Assembly: GCA_947568835.1 (NCBI GenBank)
Contig: OX387602.1
Span: 24,851,021-24,915,020 of the forward strand
Direction: 5' to 3'
Source of the DNA: Protonemura montana
Taxonomy: Eukaryota > Arthropoda > Insecta > Plecoptera > Nemouridae
DNA: 64,000 nucleotides
Shown here: positions 34,870 to 46,800 of the stretch, piece after piece
Layout of the letters: each line of letters begins with the position of its first letter
How positions within the stretch are numbered: the stretch's first letter is position 1
The notes under the pieces: generated by a model
The model's input: the letters and a program-made list of their open reading frames with translations, nothing else
Told to the model about the DNA's origin: nothing
Databases searched by the model: none
Translations under genes and position numbers: made by a program

Positions 34870-35014
34870 GAAAATGCTTGAAATGCGCTAAATAAGATGG
34901 TGAAAATGCTTGAAATGCACTAAATAAGATGGAGAAAATGCTTGAAATGCACTAAATAAGATGGTGAAAATGCTTGAAATGCGTTGATTTAGGCGGCAAA
35001 AATGCTCGAAATAT
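34870..35014 (+). repeat. 32-bp tandem repeat, about 4.5 copies
   Basis: Units begin GAAAATGCTTGAAATGC at 34870, 34902, 34934 and 34966, with a partial AAAATGCTCGAAAT at about 34999. The first three units share CTAAATAAGATGG in the second half; the fourth diverges. Confidence 0.9.
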
Positions 35015-37628
35015 TTAGAGGAAGGCAATGTTTTCTCGCGAAGACGTCACACGTCTCGTGAGTGCTCTGCGCGTTTTGGAGACGAAGTCGATGTCCACAT
35101 CCTTAATATTCAACAGAATTCGCGTCTCGCGAGCGACAAAGATCACCTACCTTAAAGATATCACGCGAAATGAAAATTCGTTGATTTATTAAGTTTGCTC
35201 TCCTTTCCCCTGACTTCTGAGCCTGACGCTTTTTCTGTAAAAACAGGCTACGTTTTCACTTAGAACCGAGGAAATAAATTGCGTCGCTGACAGCAATTCA
35301 TGAAATAAAATTAAAACGTTGTAAAAAATCGCGCGCAAACATTCTTCATTGAATTGCATATAATCTTGCGAGTCAATTAATTATTGTAGCTTGGAAATGC
35401 TCGATTTTTTTTATTTACTTGTATTAAAACATTAAAACTAAATGTTTTGCATTGGAATGTCTGAGTGATTTAAGAGTTTTCTTGATACCAGTCTTGTAAT
35501 GTAACAAAATATGCTTGTTTCGTTTTATCTAGTCGGTATAACACATTAACATTACTTAGTCATAGTGCATGTGATTAGTGATATGCAGTTTGCATGGATG
35601 GACTGGCCTGCCTGTTGGCCGACCGGCCGGTTTACATAGATCTGCAGTGCACTGCATACCTCACTGCAGTTGCCCGCTTCCAACCCTGGCCGAGGAAAAC
35701 ACAGCCCGCGGCGCTACGGTGTTATTCGAAACAAGTGTCGCATACCTATCAGTAATTAACTCCTGCTAAACACTACAATTAATTTATTCACACCTTCATT
35801 AATACTTTAATAAGCAGCTGATTTAAGGAGTGAATCTTACGAACGGAATTCCTTATCGAAACGTTTTCAACTACATGCATTCTAATTTATATCTGAGTTG
35901 TTTCATTTTACCCATTTTTCTTTTTTCAGTTGTACAACTGCGAACTGAGAAAACATTCTTCTGCGTTCCTTTCGAGAGGAATGGAAAATTGCTTCAGGCA
36001 ATACGAATATTTAACACGAGTGTAGCCTTCTCTTCTCCCCCGGTACCAGTTTTGAGTACCATCTCAAAGGGCAAAGCAATTTTTTCTGGCTACAGTGCAG
36101 TGCACTGTTTGGACAGTCATAGACTATGGCTATAATTTCAATTGGTACAGCATTATTCCTCCGGCGGGCAGTATATGGTTGACGGCAACGACGACGAGCC
36201 ACCGCAAGTGAGCGGTCGACGCCCGACGCCCCCTGGTCCGACGTCCGAACCGTTCAGACCGATGCATGGCGATGTGCGGCGGCCGAGAGATGAGAGTCGA
36301 GACAGCCGCGGCTGCAGTGCACTGAAACAGAATAGGGACGCCTACGGATCGGGTGTCATTCGTGCCCCATGCGCCGTCTAGGCACGCCAATAATGCGACG
36401 GCGAGATCGTATTTCATCGCAATTACTTCCGACGTACAGCTCTAATTAATATAGATCCAGTTGCAAGACAATATAATCAGGTGTAAAAATGTAGCAAATA
36501 CCTGCTCTGCATTGATGAATGCCATTAGAGAGTATTGACCAGTTTACTTGATTGTTATATGCATGTTGCACTGCTGCACTTATCTGTTAGTCATGATCGG
36601 GAGTATTGAAGCACTGCAATATCTCGTCTGCTTGCTCACCCGCACGATGTTATCTTCCATCCAAGCCTTCTTTAAGAAAAGAGAACGATAGTCCCAGGTC
36701 AGATTTAGGAAATTCCCCGTCGTCCACGGCGCATTGCAGTGCACATCATATACGAATGATTTATTTTATCACCCGTCTCCATCTCGCTCTTATTAATTAG
36801 CCCAGACTTTTAACCGACTGATGCATACGTATTTTAATAAATGGAACACCGCGGCACACACTTATCAATGTAATTCATCTCGCGCTGCGTCCAATCAATT
36901 GGCCGCGTCTCTGGCTTGGCTAGCGGTCCGAGTCGCTGACCGGCGCAAAGCGAATCTATCAGCGCCGCGATAACATCTCTGATTGTGCTCGAGCTTGGCT
37001 CATTACGCGGTCACATTACGTCGGGATCACCTCTGACACCGCGTCCTGTCCCTGAGTCCTGACTCAGGACGCGACGCGACGAGACGCGAGCTCGAGACGG
37101 CAAGATCATACGGGACGACAGCCATCGAGCGCCGACGTGTGCGGCTTGCGAATTGTACGCTGTAATTCGATAATTTGCATGTCCGTTACGGATTTACTCA
37201 CTTTACGGCGCGAGCAATGGCACGAATTAATTCAAAATCTAATATTTCCAAACACTTGAAGTGTGGTTATCAGAATTTTCATCATAATCTAATCTAATTA
37301 AACGTGGAATGTGGATCGAATCAACTTGATGTGGGTGTAGTTTCTAGAATTGCGTTTCACCTATACAACATATTACAGAAGATCAAGGTGTATACTACAT
37401 CGTAGAAAAGAGACACTACAATATATGCAGATGAATAATATTAACACCATATATTTATTTTAGAATGTGGTTTAGATATTATATTATTAAAGGTACGAGT
37501 GGAATACAACAAAAGAGTTCAGAAAGAGAGGCAGCACCAGCAGGAGCAGGAGCAACATCAGCAGTAGTCGAGAACGAGTTCTGAAGATCTTGGCTTGCGC
37601 CAATCTACTCGTATAAATTCCTCTCGAG

Positions 37629-37678
37629 TCAGACGTCGTCGTCGTCGTCTTCTCTGCGGCGGCGGCGGCGGCGGCGGC
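37629..37678. repeat. GTC and GGC trinucleotide microsatellites
   Basis: A run of about five GTC units, then CTTCTCTGC, then about seven GGC units. A degenerate CAG/GAG-rich segment lies just upstream (about 37530-37567). Confidence 0.85.
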
Positions 37679-39254
37679 ACACATCCGGGTTGCTGGATGG
37701 ATGGGGGTGGAGTGAATTGGAGGCAAATCCTAGAGCGACATGACTATGTGGCTTGAACACTCGTGATGGGCCGCGATTGCCGCGCCTGCGTACATGACTG
37801 CCAGCTCGCCTCATATCCACATGTCTCCAAATATTATGTTGGGGCCCATTATTAATGGACCTGCCATAATATCATTATGTAGATTCACTTTATTCACTAT
37901 GGACAAACATTAGTAACCAATACTGAGCTGTGACAGGATCGATTAGATACAATAGCGCTACAGCATTCATAACTTGATATATTATTTGGTTGGGTGAAAT
38001 ATATTCCGGCAAGCGTTGGAAAATGAACTAGTTCGTTTTCGACTGTTTGTTGCCTCTTCGATATATTCCTGTCGACATCGCGGCACCGAAACAATGTTTC
38101 GCGTCCTCGTGTCTCGTGTCACTTAGTTTGTGGTCCTTTCAAAAGTGTGATCACTTCGGAGCAGACGTCGCGCTACGTCTTGGCTGCGCGCGCAGTTTTC
38201 CTAGGGTCGGCTAAAGACTCGGCTGCAGAGTTTTCCGCGAGTCTTGCCGCTAGGCTACACGTGTGCCGGGTGCCGGGAGACGGGAGCCGAGTGATGTTGC
38301 CGTCAGACAGATCCATAAGATCCTTCGTTTAATGCGTCGTTGAGCAATGCGTCCAACTGGAGCGCTCTTACGTAATTCAGTTCAGATATCATCTAACATT
38401 GGTTGACAGCTGACAGTGCACAAAAAACACTATCATAAATATTCCTTTCTATCAATCAATGACTAAACACTTAGCCTACGAGATAAACAGCCAGCATGTA
38501 CAGCTTCTGTCAATTGGTAGCATGATTCACTTTATTGCTCTCCTGTCAATCATCGTCCATCGATACCAGAAACCGCGACTAATATTTGACGGTTAAACAA
38601 ATGGACGTATCCATCTACCGACACCAGATTTAAAAGCAAATCAAAATATGCAATCCCGCGTCGAGAGAAGCATATTTTTGTCGTCGATTTGTTACCATTC
38701 ACCTGTCGAATTCCTTACCTACCGTCGAACAAACGCCTCGATTCCGATCATTAGTTCATTAGTCGCGTCCGCAATGACATCCGTTACTTCGATTGAATAA
38801 ATAATCGAGCGATTGGAGATGCAATCGCGTTCGGACATCGTCAGCTGGTGTGGTCCGCGCTCCCAATTAATCTTGATTGTATGCAACAGGTATCGAAGAT
38901 GGCAGACATGGGATGAGTGGGCTGCTAGCGGGTCCTCCTTGTAGCATCTGCACGCGGCCAACAACGCGTCAAGTGTCTGACCGAGGTGACGCTGGGTGTC
39001 TTTAGATCGTGACGCAGGGGTGTGCCTGCCCTCACGGGGGTGTTGGTAGATAGATGTACACTGCACACCGAGCAGGACGGTCGGTCGGTGCTGTGCTGTG
39101 TGCTCAAGGCATGCAGCAGAACACATAGGCGCTCATCAGGCAGACCCCGGCGGAGCGCCGCACCTTGCAACGACGCATATTATTATTATACTATTATCAT
39201 ATTATTGTTGTGTTTCTATCGACGCCCAAAGTTGACGTTGCATTCTTTGCCCGA

Positions 39255-39289
39255 CCTGGCTTGGCCCGCTTTGGCCCGGCCAAGCCAGG
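39255..39289. other. 12-bp perfect stem hairpin
   Basis: CCTGGCTTGGCC (39255-39266) pairs with GGCCAAGCCAGG (39278-39289) around an 11-nt GC-rich loop; the arms are embedded in more GGCC-type repeats. Confidence 0.6.
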
Positions 39290-39879
39290 CCAGGCCATGA
39301 CTGGTACAGAGATCGAGTTGCCCGGCGATAAGGGACAGGACGTTATCGAAAGCTGGGAATCGATTACAGGTGACTTTCGAATGGCATTACAGACAAATTA
39401 GTAACATTACTAATGCACAATAAAACTGGGATTGCTAATAAAGATTTTCCAAAAAAGGAGTTCTCGTCTAACTTGTTTTTCAAATCGATAAAAGGTGTTT
39501 ATATTAAACTCCCGCCGTAGAAAAATAATTTATTTTCCATACCGAACGACATTTACATTCAATAACTTGCCTGATTTCAATTAGAATTGTTATGAAATTC
39601 TATAAATTCCCGCATAGTTGTAATTGAGTTTGTAAGCTTCGAGCAAAGTTTCGCGTGGCGCTAGCATCTCCTAGCTGGGCGTGAGTACGTGCGTGAGGTG
39701 ACGCTCGTGCGACAAGGATATGAGCGCACGCAGCGAGGATCTAATGCGCTAATCTCGTGCTAGGTGCTGGGTGCTGGGTACTGGAGCTTGTAAGTGCGAG
39801 GGCGCGCCGGGCTGCGCGTTAAAGAGCAAGTGAAGCTAGGTTCAAAGGTCACCCGTGTGGAGGTCACTCTCCGACGGGA

Positions 39880-39928
39880 GGGCGGCGGGCGGCGGGCGGG
39901 TGGACGGGCGGACGGGCGGGCGGCGGCC
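39880..39928 (+). repeat. GGGCGG/GGGCGGAC G-rich repeat
   Basis: Closely spaced runs of three or more G on the plus strand form a low-complexity array with G-quadruplex potential. Confidence 0.8.
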
Positions 39929-41622
39929 CAATGTCAGGTGTAACTGTGTTCTAACTTCTAACCTGCCCGCTTGCTCGACGCGGCTACGGCGGCAGATTGA
40001 TAGTGGGTGGAGTTTCGCGCATGCCAGATTACATTACAAAGAGAGTTGGACCACATAGTGTCATTTCCCTTCACCAAAACCTGACCTAATAATCTGATGA
40101 AATCTAGTCGTGTTCAACTTGAGATTTCATCCGAAGATCTGATGTCCGACTTTGTTTCCCTCTTATACGGAAATGGGTAACTGATCCTGCTGGTATAATT
40201 TGATAAAGTACGGCTGGAGATCCAAATAATTTGGAGCTTGAATCAAATAGTTTTATTTGAGAAGAGTCACAGTGCATTTTCTATCTTCTATTTAAGCAAA
40301 GGAAGTGTTACAGTACTTTTTTCCCGTTTTGAGTGAGCAGTTAACTTGACGCTGAAAACGATGGTCAGTCTCAAGTTGAATGTATACAGAACAATTGTAG
40401 GTCAACATAAATTTGCTTGTCGGGGAAAAGACATAGTTTATGAACTTGATCAGTGAGTTTATGGGTCTTAAGGCAAATTACCACTTATCATCTTGGACAA
40501 AACAAAGAGACAGACAGTTTTAAGATGATTTCTTTACCATATAATAGCCAACGAGAATTTTAAATATTTGAAGGCGCCATAGTTGACTTTCTTTTAAACC
40601 GAACACACACTTGTCACTGGATTTGGACCGAGTAGGAAGCAACTTGGAAAGACGCGAGTTATAATCGGTATCTTACGATCACAAGCTCGAAATAATCCTT
40701 AGATCTTCGGCCTCGTACCTCTCGGGACCTGATTTGGTAGACTTTAGCAGCGCCCTATGAACCCCGAATAAAACAACTTGGCTGACAGCAACAGTGGCCC
40801 CGGTTGCCCGGGACGGCGTCAAAACGTGAGGGGCGTTGACATGGTCCAAGGCACCCGCGCCGAGCCATCGTGGTCAACAAGGTGCAATGCATGATCGGCC
40901 CAACCATTGCGCTATGGGTGGTCACCTTTGCGGTCCTGTTCCTGTCATCACACCTGCAAATGTCACACGGCGAAATATTAATCAGCAGTCTGCAGACGAG
41001 TGCAGCGACGAGTTGACCTGATCGTGTGGTCTCGACCGTGGCCGTGTATGTCTCCCAGCACCGACGAGTCACCTTCACGGAAAGACGTCCAAGCAGATTT
41101 CATGCCTTCGCATTGTTAGATCGCGAGAGTCAGGTTTCATAAAGAATCGATCGGTTTTATAATAACGCGACTAATAATATATTCCCGATCGGCAGAGTTG
41201 AACGCTGTGCCGATTTATTTATCGGCTAAAGGCTCTGGCATGGCAGCAATATATACCCATGACGACCACGAGTTTTATCTCTAATAGAACTCGTTTAATA
41301 CTCGCCATCAACAATCTTAACGAGTGCTCCGCGTTGACACGCCGTTCGTGTTCACATATTAATGGCTGAATATTTGTTCGGTATAAAACGCGAGCTGATG
41401 TGTGTTTGTTATAATATATAATGGCCTATTCAGCGAGCCTAGGCTTGTTCCGCGAATAATTTATTTTATTTGTTATTGTTCACTCGGAGTTAACCCTGTG
41501 CGTTGTGTTGTGCGCCCGCGTAAGCATTGCATTTAACGAGCAATCTGGTGGCACAGCACTTCATTAGGAGGCTGAGACCGCCGCTGCACCTCACGCCCGC
41601 AGGAACTAAGCGGCACTGAATC

Positions 41623-41689
41623 GCGATGCACCGTGTTGCAGTGCAATGCATTCGTTTACCTGCACTTCATGCACAGTGCAACGAATCGC
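41623..41689. other. 67-nt bulged hairpin
   Basis: GCGAT and GTTGCA on the left are matched by TGCAAC and ATCGC on the right; the inner arms (GTGCAATGCA against TGCACTTCATGCAC) pair with bulges. Length is in the range of miRNA precursors, but pairing is imperfect and I recognise no known miRNA. Confidence 0.3.
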
Positions 41690-43507
41690 TACTTCAACAT
41701 CATTGTTTGTAACGAATGTGATTCTCAAATCAGTTTACGTCTTTCTTACATCTGCTCAAACAATGTTTTGCTGCAGTCTCGCGAGCTGTGTTGGGAAAAT
41801 TAAAGGAAATTCCCGAGGAAACACATGTCGCTTTCAGGACGTGAAAATTGCTGGAATAATTCAGCAGAAAAGCCGCGAAAATGCATTGCAGTTAGACGCA
41901 AACTTCGCGAGTCGCGACGTTCTGTTTTTCATGTCCAAATCAGTCAGCCATGCAGGACGAAGGCAGCTGGAATTGCTTGGTACGCGAGAGAGCCGAGATC
42001 GATCCTCGCTCCATGCAATTCTCTTCATGGATTACTGCGATTTCCCTTGCGATCCTTGTGAAACGAGATGACTTTGCTTCTCTGCACCTATATTTGATTC
42101 GATAGTTTCTCATACACATGAGTGCTATTAAAGTTACTGTCTCGTCGATTCTTTTGCAAACTGAATATCTATGCCAGCTTAAATGCAAATATATTTATAC
42201 TGCAAGTGAGTCCATTTCACCACGGCTTTCACGAGTGAGTGGTCATTTCGAAGAGAAGGGTTACAAGTTTTCCTCTTAGATGAAAACTCTACTTAATCTT
42301 TTCCGAATGAATAAGAACTGCGACAGGGATTTTCCCCGTAGCAGTGAGCTTGTGTCGCCTTTGTAGTTCCTTTTACGCCGCGCATTGAACTCCCCGGCGT
42401 TTTGACTTGCAAGGTCCAGGACTTGGGACATGGACCAAAGAGCCAAGTATACCAAGACTTGAGAACGCTTGAAGGCCAAGGACCGAAGTCTGAATACTGT
42501 TAATTGTCAGGACTTAAGACGAAGGACCGAGGACGAAGAAGTGAGGAGTGTCATCGATCGCATAGAACTTGCACATACAGACGATGGAAACCGACTGTCA
42601 GCACCGAGCAAGAAACGCCTGTAAGACAATTGCCGGCTGCAGTTATTGAACTGTGCCGTCACGACGCCCGCAAATCATGCAGGTGGAATATCTCGGTACC
42701 TACTCAGGAGAACCTACTTCACCGTACGTGCTACGGCCATAGGTATATACCACTCGTTGTCGCCGAGGTGCTTTATGTGATATAACATTACAGCACAGAG
42801 TATTTTGACATGTTGTTATGTAAAGAGATGATAAGCAGGGACCAATACTTTTAGGAACTCGTTCTATAAACTATTATAAATATACCAGACACTTAAATTT
42901 GTAAAAAATTGAATTTTCACTCATAAAAAACAAAACGCCTTCCTTCGTATCCTCCCTCGATATCCACCGCAACAAACACTTTTTCCGATAATATCCTTTA
43001 GTGTTCAGTGTTCATAGAGCACAGCCGTATCGACATATGCCCTACAAGAGCAATCGAACAGTAATCATTATACGCATAATTGCTATTTTCTGTAGTTCTA
43101 TCTCTAGTGCGATTTAATTATTGCAATAACTCACCCGAAGAAGACGCTGAGGCAGAGCCAGCAAGGAAACTATCCCTGCACGGCGTGGCTGGTCTAGCTT
43201 GCTCCGCCAGCGATAAAGCAGGCAGCGGTTGCTGCTGTTGCAGCCTGCCAATGCAGCCTACGCGAGGCGAAGGCGTGTGTGCATGTGCATGTGCACCATT
43301 ACGCCGTACCGATGCTAATATGCGCTGCCCCAAGAGATCGCGTCCACCGATTACAATTCGTTAGCGGCCGATAACTCATTGAACACTTTATTTTGCAAAG
43401 ATCTATGTTGATTGGATTTAATCCTTGCGTCTCCTTCCAAGCGTAATGCAATTACAAATTATTTCACAGTGTGATATTCTTTTGGAGATGTTTCTAGATC
43501 TAGAGCA

Positions 43508-43804
43508 TTGGGAGAGTCTCAATTTAATCTGCTCCGCCACTTTTTAACGGCAAATCCCGACGTCATTGGTATAAAACTTTACAATAAAGCCGTAGCAATT
43601 TGCAATATCAAACAAACAACTGTGAATATATCATATTTTAAGAGTATTGTAAAAAAAATTCCTGTACAAAATGCGTTTTATTCAACTGACAAATTTTTGT
43701 CTATTATAATGTGAACTGTGAATTGTATATATCGACATGTCTCATGCCAAAAGCGGCCAATCGTGATAAATAAACAATTATTATTATTATTATTATTATT
43801 ATGC
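43508..43804 (+). mobile_element. LINE 3' fragment with ATT tail
   Basis: The frame 43508-43714 contains GIKLYNK, FKSIVKK and QNAFYSTDKF, matching in order the C-terminal end of CR1/Jockey-type reverse-transcriptase ORFs (the 25.5-kb element has KFKSRLKKFLVKNVFYTVDEF there). It ends TGA, has a short 3' UTR with ATAAATAAA, and finishes in an ATT microsatellite (about 43776-43801). Clearly a different, more diverged family than the 25.5-kb element. The 5' boundary is uncertain, about 43508-43545. Confidence 0.7.
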
Positions 43805-46800
43805 CAACCATCCACTCGGTAGGTCAGCTTAAAAACAAACTCATTTATTTCAACCCAGGTTAAATGAGTTGTTACTTGCATAATTGTCGATAATTTATTG
43901 TGTACCAGTAATTTTATCTTGTACTGCATATTGTTAGATGTTTGAGCAACATGTGTGCTGGAGGCAATGCCCTCGTATTGTCGCGTCGGATGATTGAAAC
44001 GAACCGGTCCATGGTGTCGGTTGGCTCGGCCCGCACGGGGTATGGACCGAGCGACTTCCACCCACAACTCGACGGCGTAGGAACACGCCGTTCAGGGTTT
44101 GCTTGAACATGGTGGCATGCTGCGAACTCGGGGGAGCCGAATACCAACATTGCAAATGAATATCCTTGAAACGATCATGTCCACACATTGTGAACTTGAA
44201 AACTTTCTGTTCCGTGTTCTCAAAATATATTATATATAGTACGTGCCCACTTCAACGTCAAAAATTCTGGTACAAAGAACTATTCAATTAAATCTGAACA
44301 CAAGAGGATGTACATTTTGAAAAATGGAAACATGCCTGGCCTCTATTCTTCATGTGTGTATCCTGATTCCCCCCCTATGCAAGCTCTACCAGCTAGAGAT
44401 TAAGGGATTACCGCTCCTGTACCAGAGTAATTAATCCCAGACGATTTATGAGGGAGCTGTCAGATCTGACCAGCCAGTTGATTAGTTGCAGATTCCCATG
44501 AATTACCAGAGCTCGTGCACTGCCCCGCATTAGGCCAACTCTCATTGCACCGTCTTCTATGCGATGCATGACCTGTCTTTTTGCCTCGGCTTTCCCGATG
44601 CAACAAACGGCTCTGAGTTACCGATAAGGGGGTCCTTAGGGTTACGCAAGGGGTCAAGACACTGCACAGAAAACGTAATTCAATTAATCCAACGGGCGTT
44701 ATTCACAAAAATGCATCATATTCCATTGCGTGCGTTGCATGCTGAGGCCTCATCATCATTTGTCCCTTTGCTAGCCGATAAATCTATCAGCGGTCGGCGT
44801 TTGTTGTTCTTTTGATTGAGAGCGTTTTCTTTGCAGCCCGCGTTCTAGCTGTTAACTACCTAGTTAGAATTTGTGGGCATCAAATGCGCGGACCTAGAAA
44901 TGGAGCGTAGCCATATTAATTATTTCCAATCAATCAAGAGCGTTGCTACTGAAACAATGAAATGTGTCTGCGGACGATTGAAAGTGAGTGCGTAGTTTCT
45001 GCGGGCTGGTAAACGTGCGTTCACTAACAATTCCACCATTCTGAGCAATTGAGTTAAATCGATTAATAATGCATCTGCCAACTAGTAGATATGTAGCAGG
45101 TTTGCTGCTCACAAAATTACTCGTAATTGAACATAAATCAATAAAGAGAGCATTATCTCTAATTAAGGATGCGTTGTGCAGCGGCGACGGCCGCGACGGC
45201 GGCGGCGTCGGGCGTCGATATGATGTGCACGTGCCGCGTCGGCGCCGCCGCTGCGCTGCGAGCGCAGTGTACGCTAGTCCATCATCTGGCAGCGGTCCTT
45301 CTAATTGCCTAATAGATGGAACACGAACTGAATACCTAAGTGTGTTTGATTAGTTGATTCATTTACCACATGTTAACAAGCCGGGCTGACATACGAAACC
45401 AATGAGTCATTTTCATTAAGCCAGAGGTTGATTAGAGCACCTAAACTCAGGTCGCAGTCGCGTTTGATCGGAAAGATAATTGATTTCATCAATATACATA
45501 GACGAATCAACGGCGAATGCCCAACGTGCGATTCAAATCAGATATAAACATTCTAGAGAAGCCGTTCGATCAGGTTGATGCGCCCACTCGATTCTGGCAT
45601 TATAACATAAATAACGAAAGGCATACGTAGGTAAACACAATCCATGGCCATCTTGTATAGTAGATGATTATCGGCATTTTCGTCGACAAAAGGAAGATAT
45701 TTTAACTTGGCCTGTCAAGATTAAGGTGAAACACGTCTTTTCATAAGATCCCCAATTGAGCGATTACTTCTGGGCCAAAAAATGAGCATCGCCAAAGAAA
45801 AACATTACATTGTTAGCCGAAATATTTTCCCATCGATGCTCTTGTACCCGAGTAATAATGGATTCGCAACCTCAGCCGAGGCACTTGCAAAGAGCCGGCG
45901 CCTTCAAAGCATGCTGTGCGTGAAACTAGGAGCCCTGCTCCTCCATGCCGTGGTCGGCACCGGCAGGGAACCGGCATCGGCAGGGAACCGGCACCGGCAC
46001 CGGGACCGCACCGGCTGGGGCAGGCCGGGGAGTATAGCCAGCTATGAGGTACAGGTGGGTGGGTGGACCCAGCATCGCAGTCTCCAGTTTCGCCCGACGT
46101 TCAGGCCTGCGTGTCCGGTATCACAGGATGCTGAGACGCTGAGCTGAGATGATGCACCTAGTCGGCCAAGCCGGAGGTCAGCCGAGGTTATTCTTTCTCT
46201 GGCAGCCAGCCTAATTCTCATTCGTAGGGAAATAGGGCACCCATTGAATGCGATCTCAGGTACCTACTTCGTAACTACAATAAGACGTTGAGAGAAACCC
46301 GAGACCAGCACGCCGAGACGTAACCACCCAGCGGGGACTAAACTAATGTTATTCTTTTTGATCATGTTGGAGAGAATAAGATGCATCCGAAACAGATAGT
46401 ATTTACACACTCGCAGGAAGAAAATTGTTTGGGGTGCACATAAAAACGGAGCGACGTCGGTAGATTCTATGAACGAATTAAAGCACCTGAAAAACAAGAA
46501 CGGTTTTTGTCGGTTTAAAAGGACTCTCTAAGGACTATTCACTTCCTGCGACGAGAGATGTTAAAATGGGTGCACCAGATTTCGTTCACTGGCTGCAGGT
46601 TGAACAGGGTCTTTAAAAAATGTCTTTCATCGGCAGTCGCTGCGCGGGTGGTTGCCATTGTGGGTAGAGAGGAGACAATTCTTGGCATGAATGAAGAAAA
46701 GAAGCATTCTCCGTGTGGACGAGCAGCGTAAAGCGCGGACGTGGACTGTGAACAGAGAATCGCACGGCATTCACGTGTCATTGTAGGAGATCGCGGTGAA

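Larger units (their letters stand above)
35015..43500. other. Gene-free stretch rich in TGCAGTGCA and simple repeats
   Basis: No host exon recognised. TGCAGTGCA occurs at 35643, 36096, 36313, 36735 and 41637. G-rich repeats lie at about 39880-39928 and a hairpin at 39255-39289. The 141-codon frame at 41646-42071 has no recognisable domain and overlaps other frames, so it is not called. Confidence 0.5.

Noticed and set aside
41646..42071. 141-codon plus-strand frame
   Set aside because: No recognisable domain, no splice or polyadenylation context, and frames in other phases overlap it.
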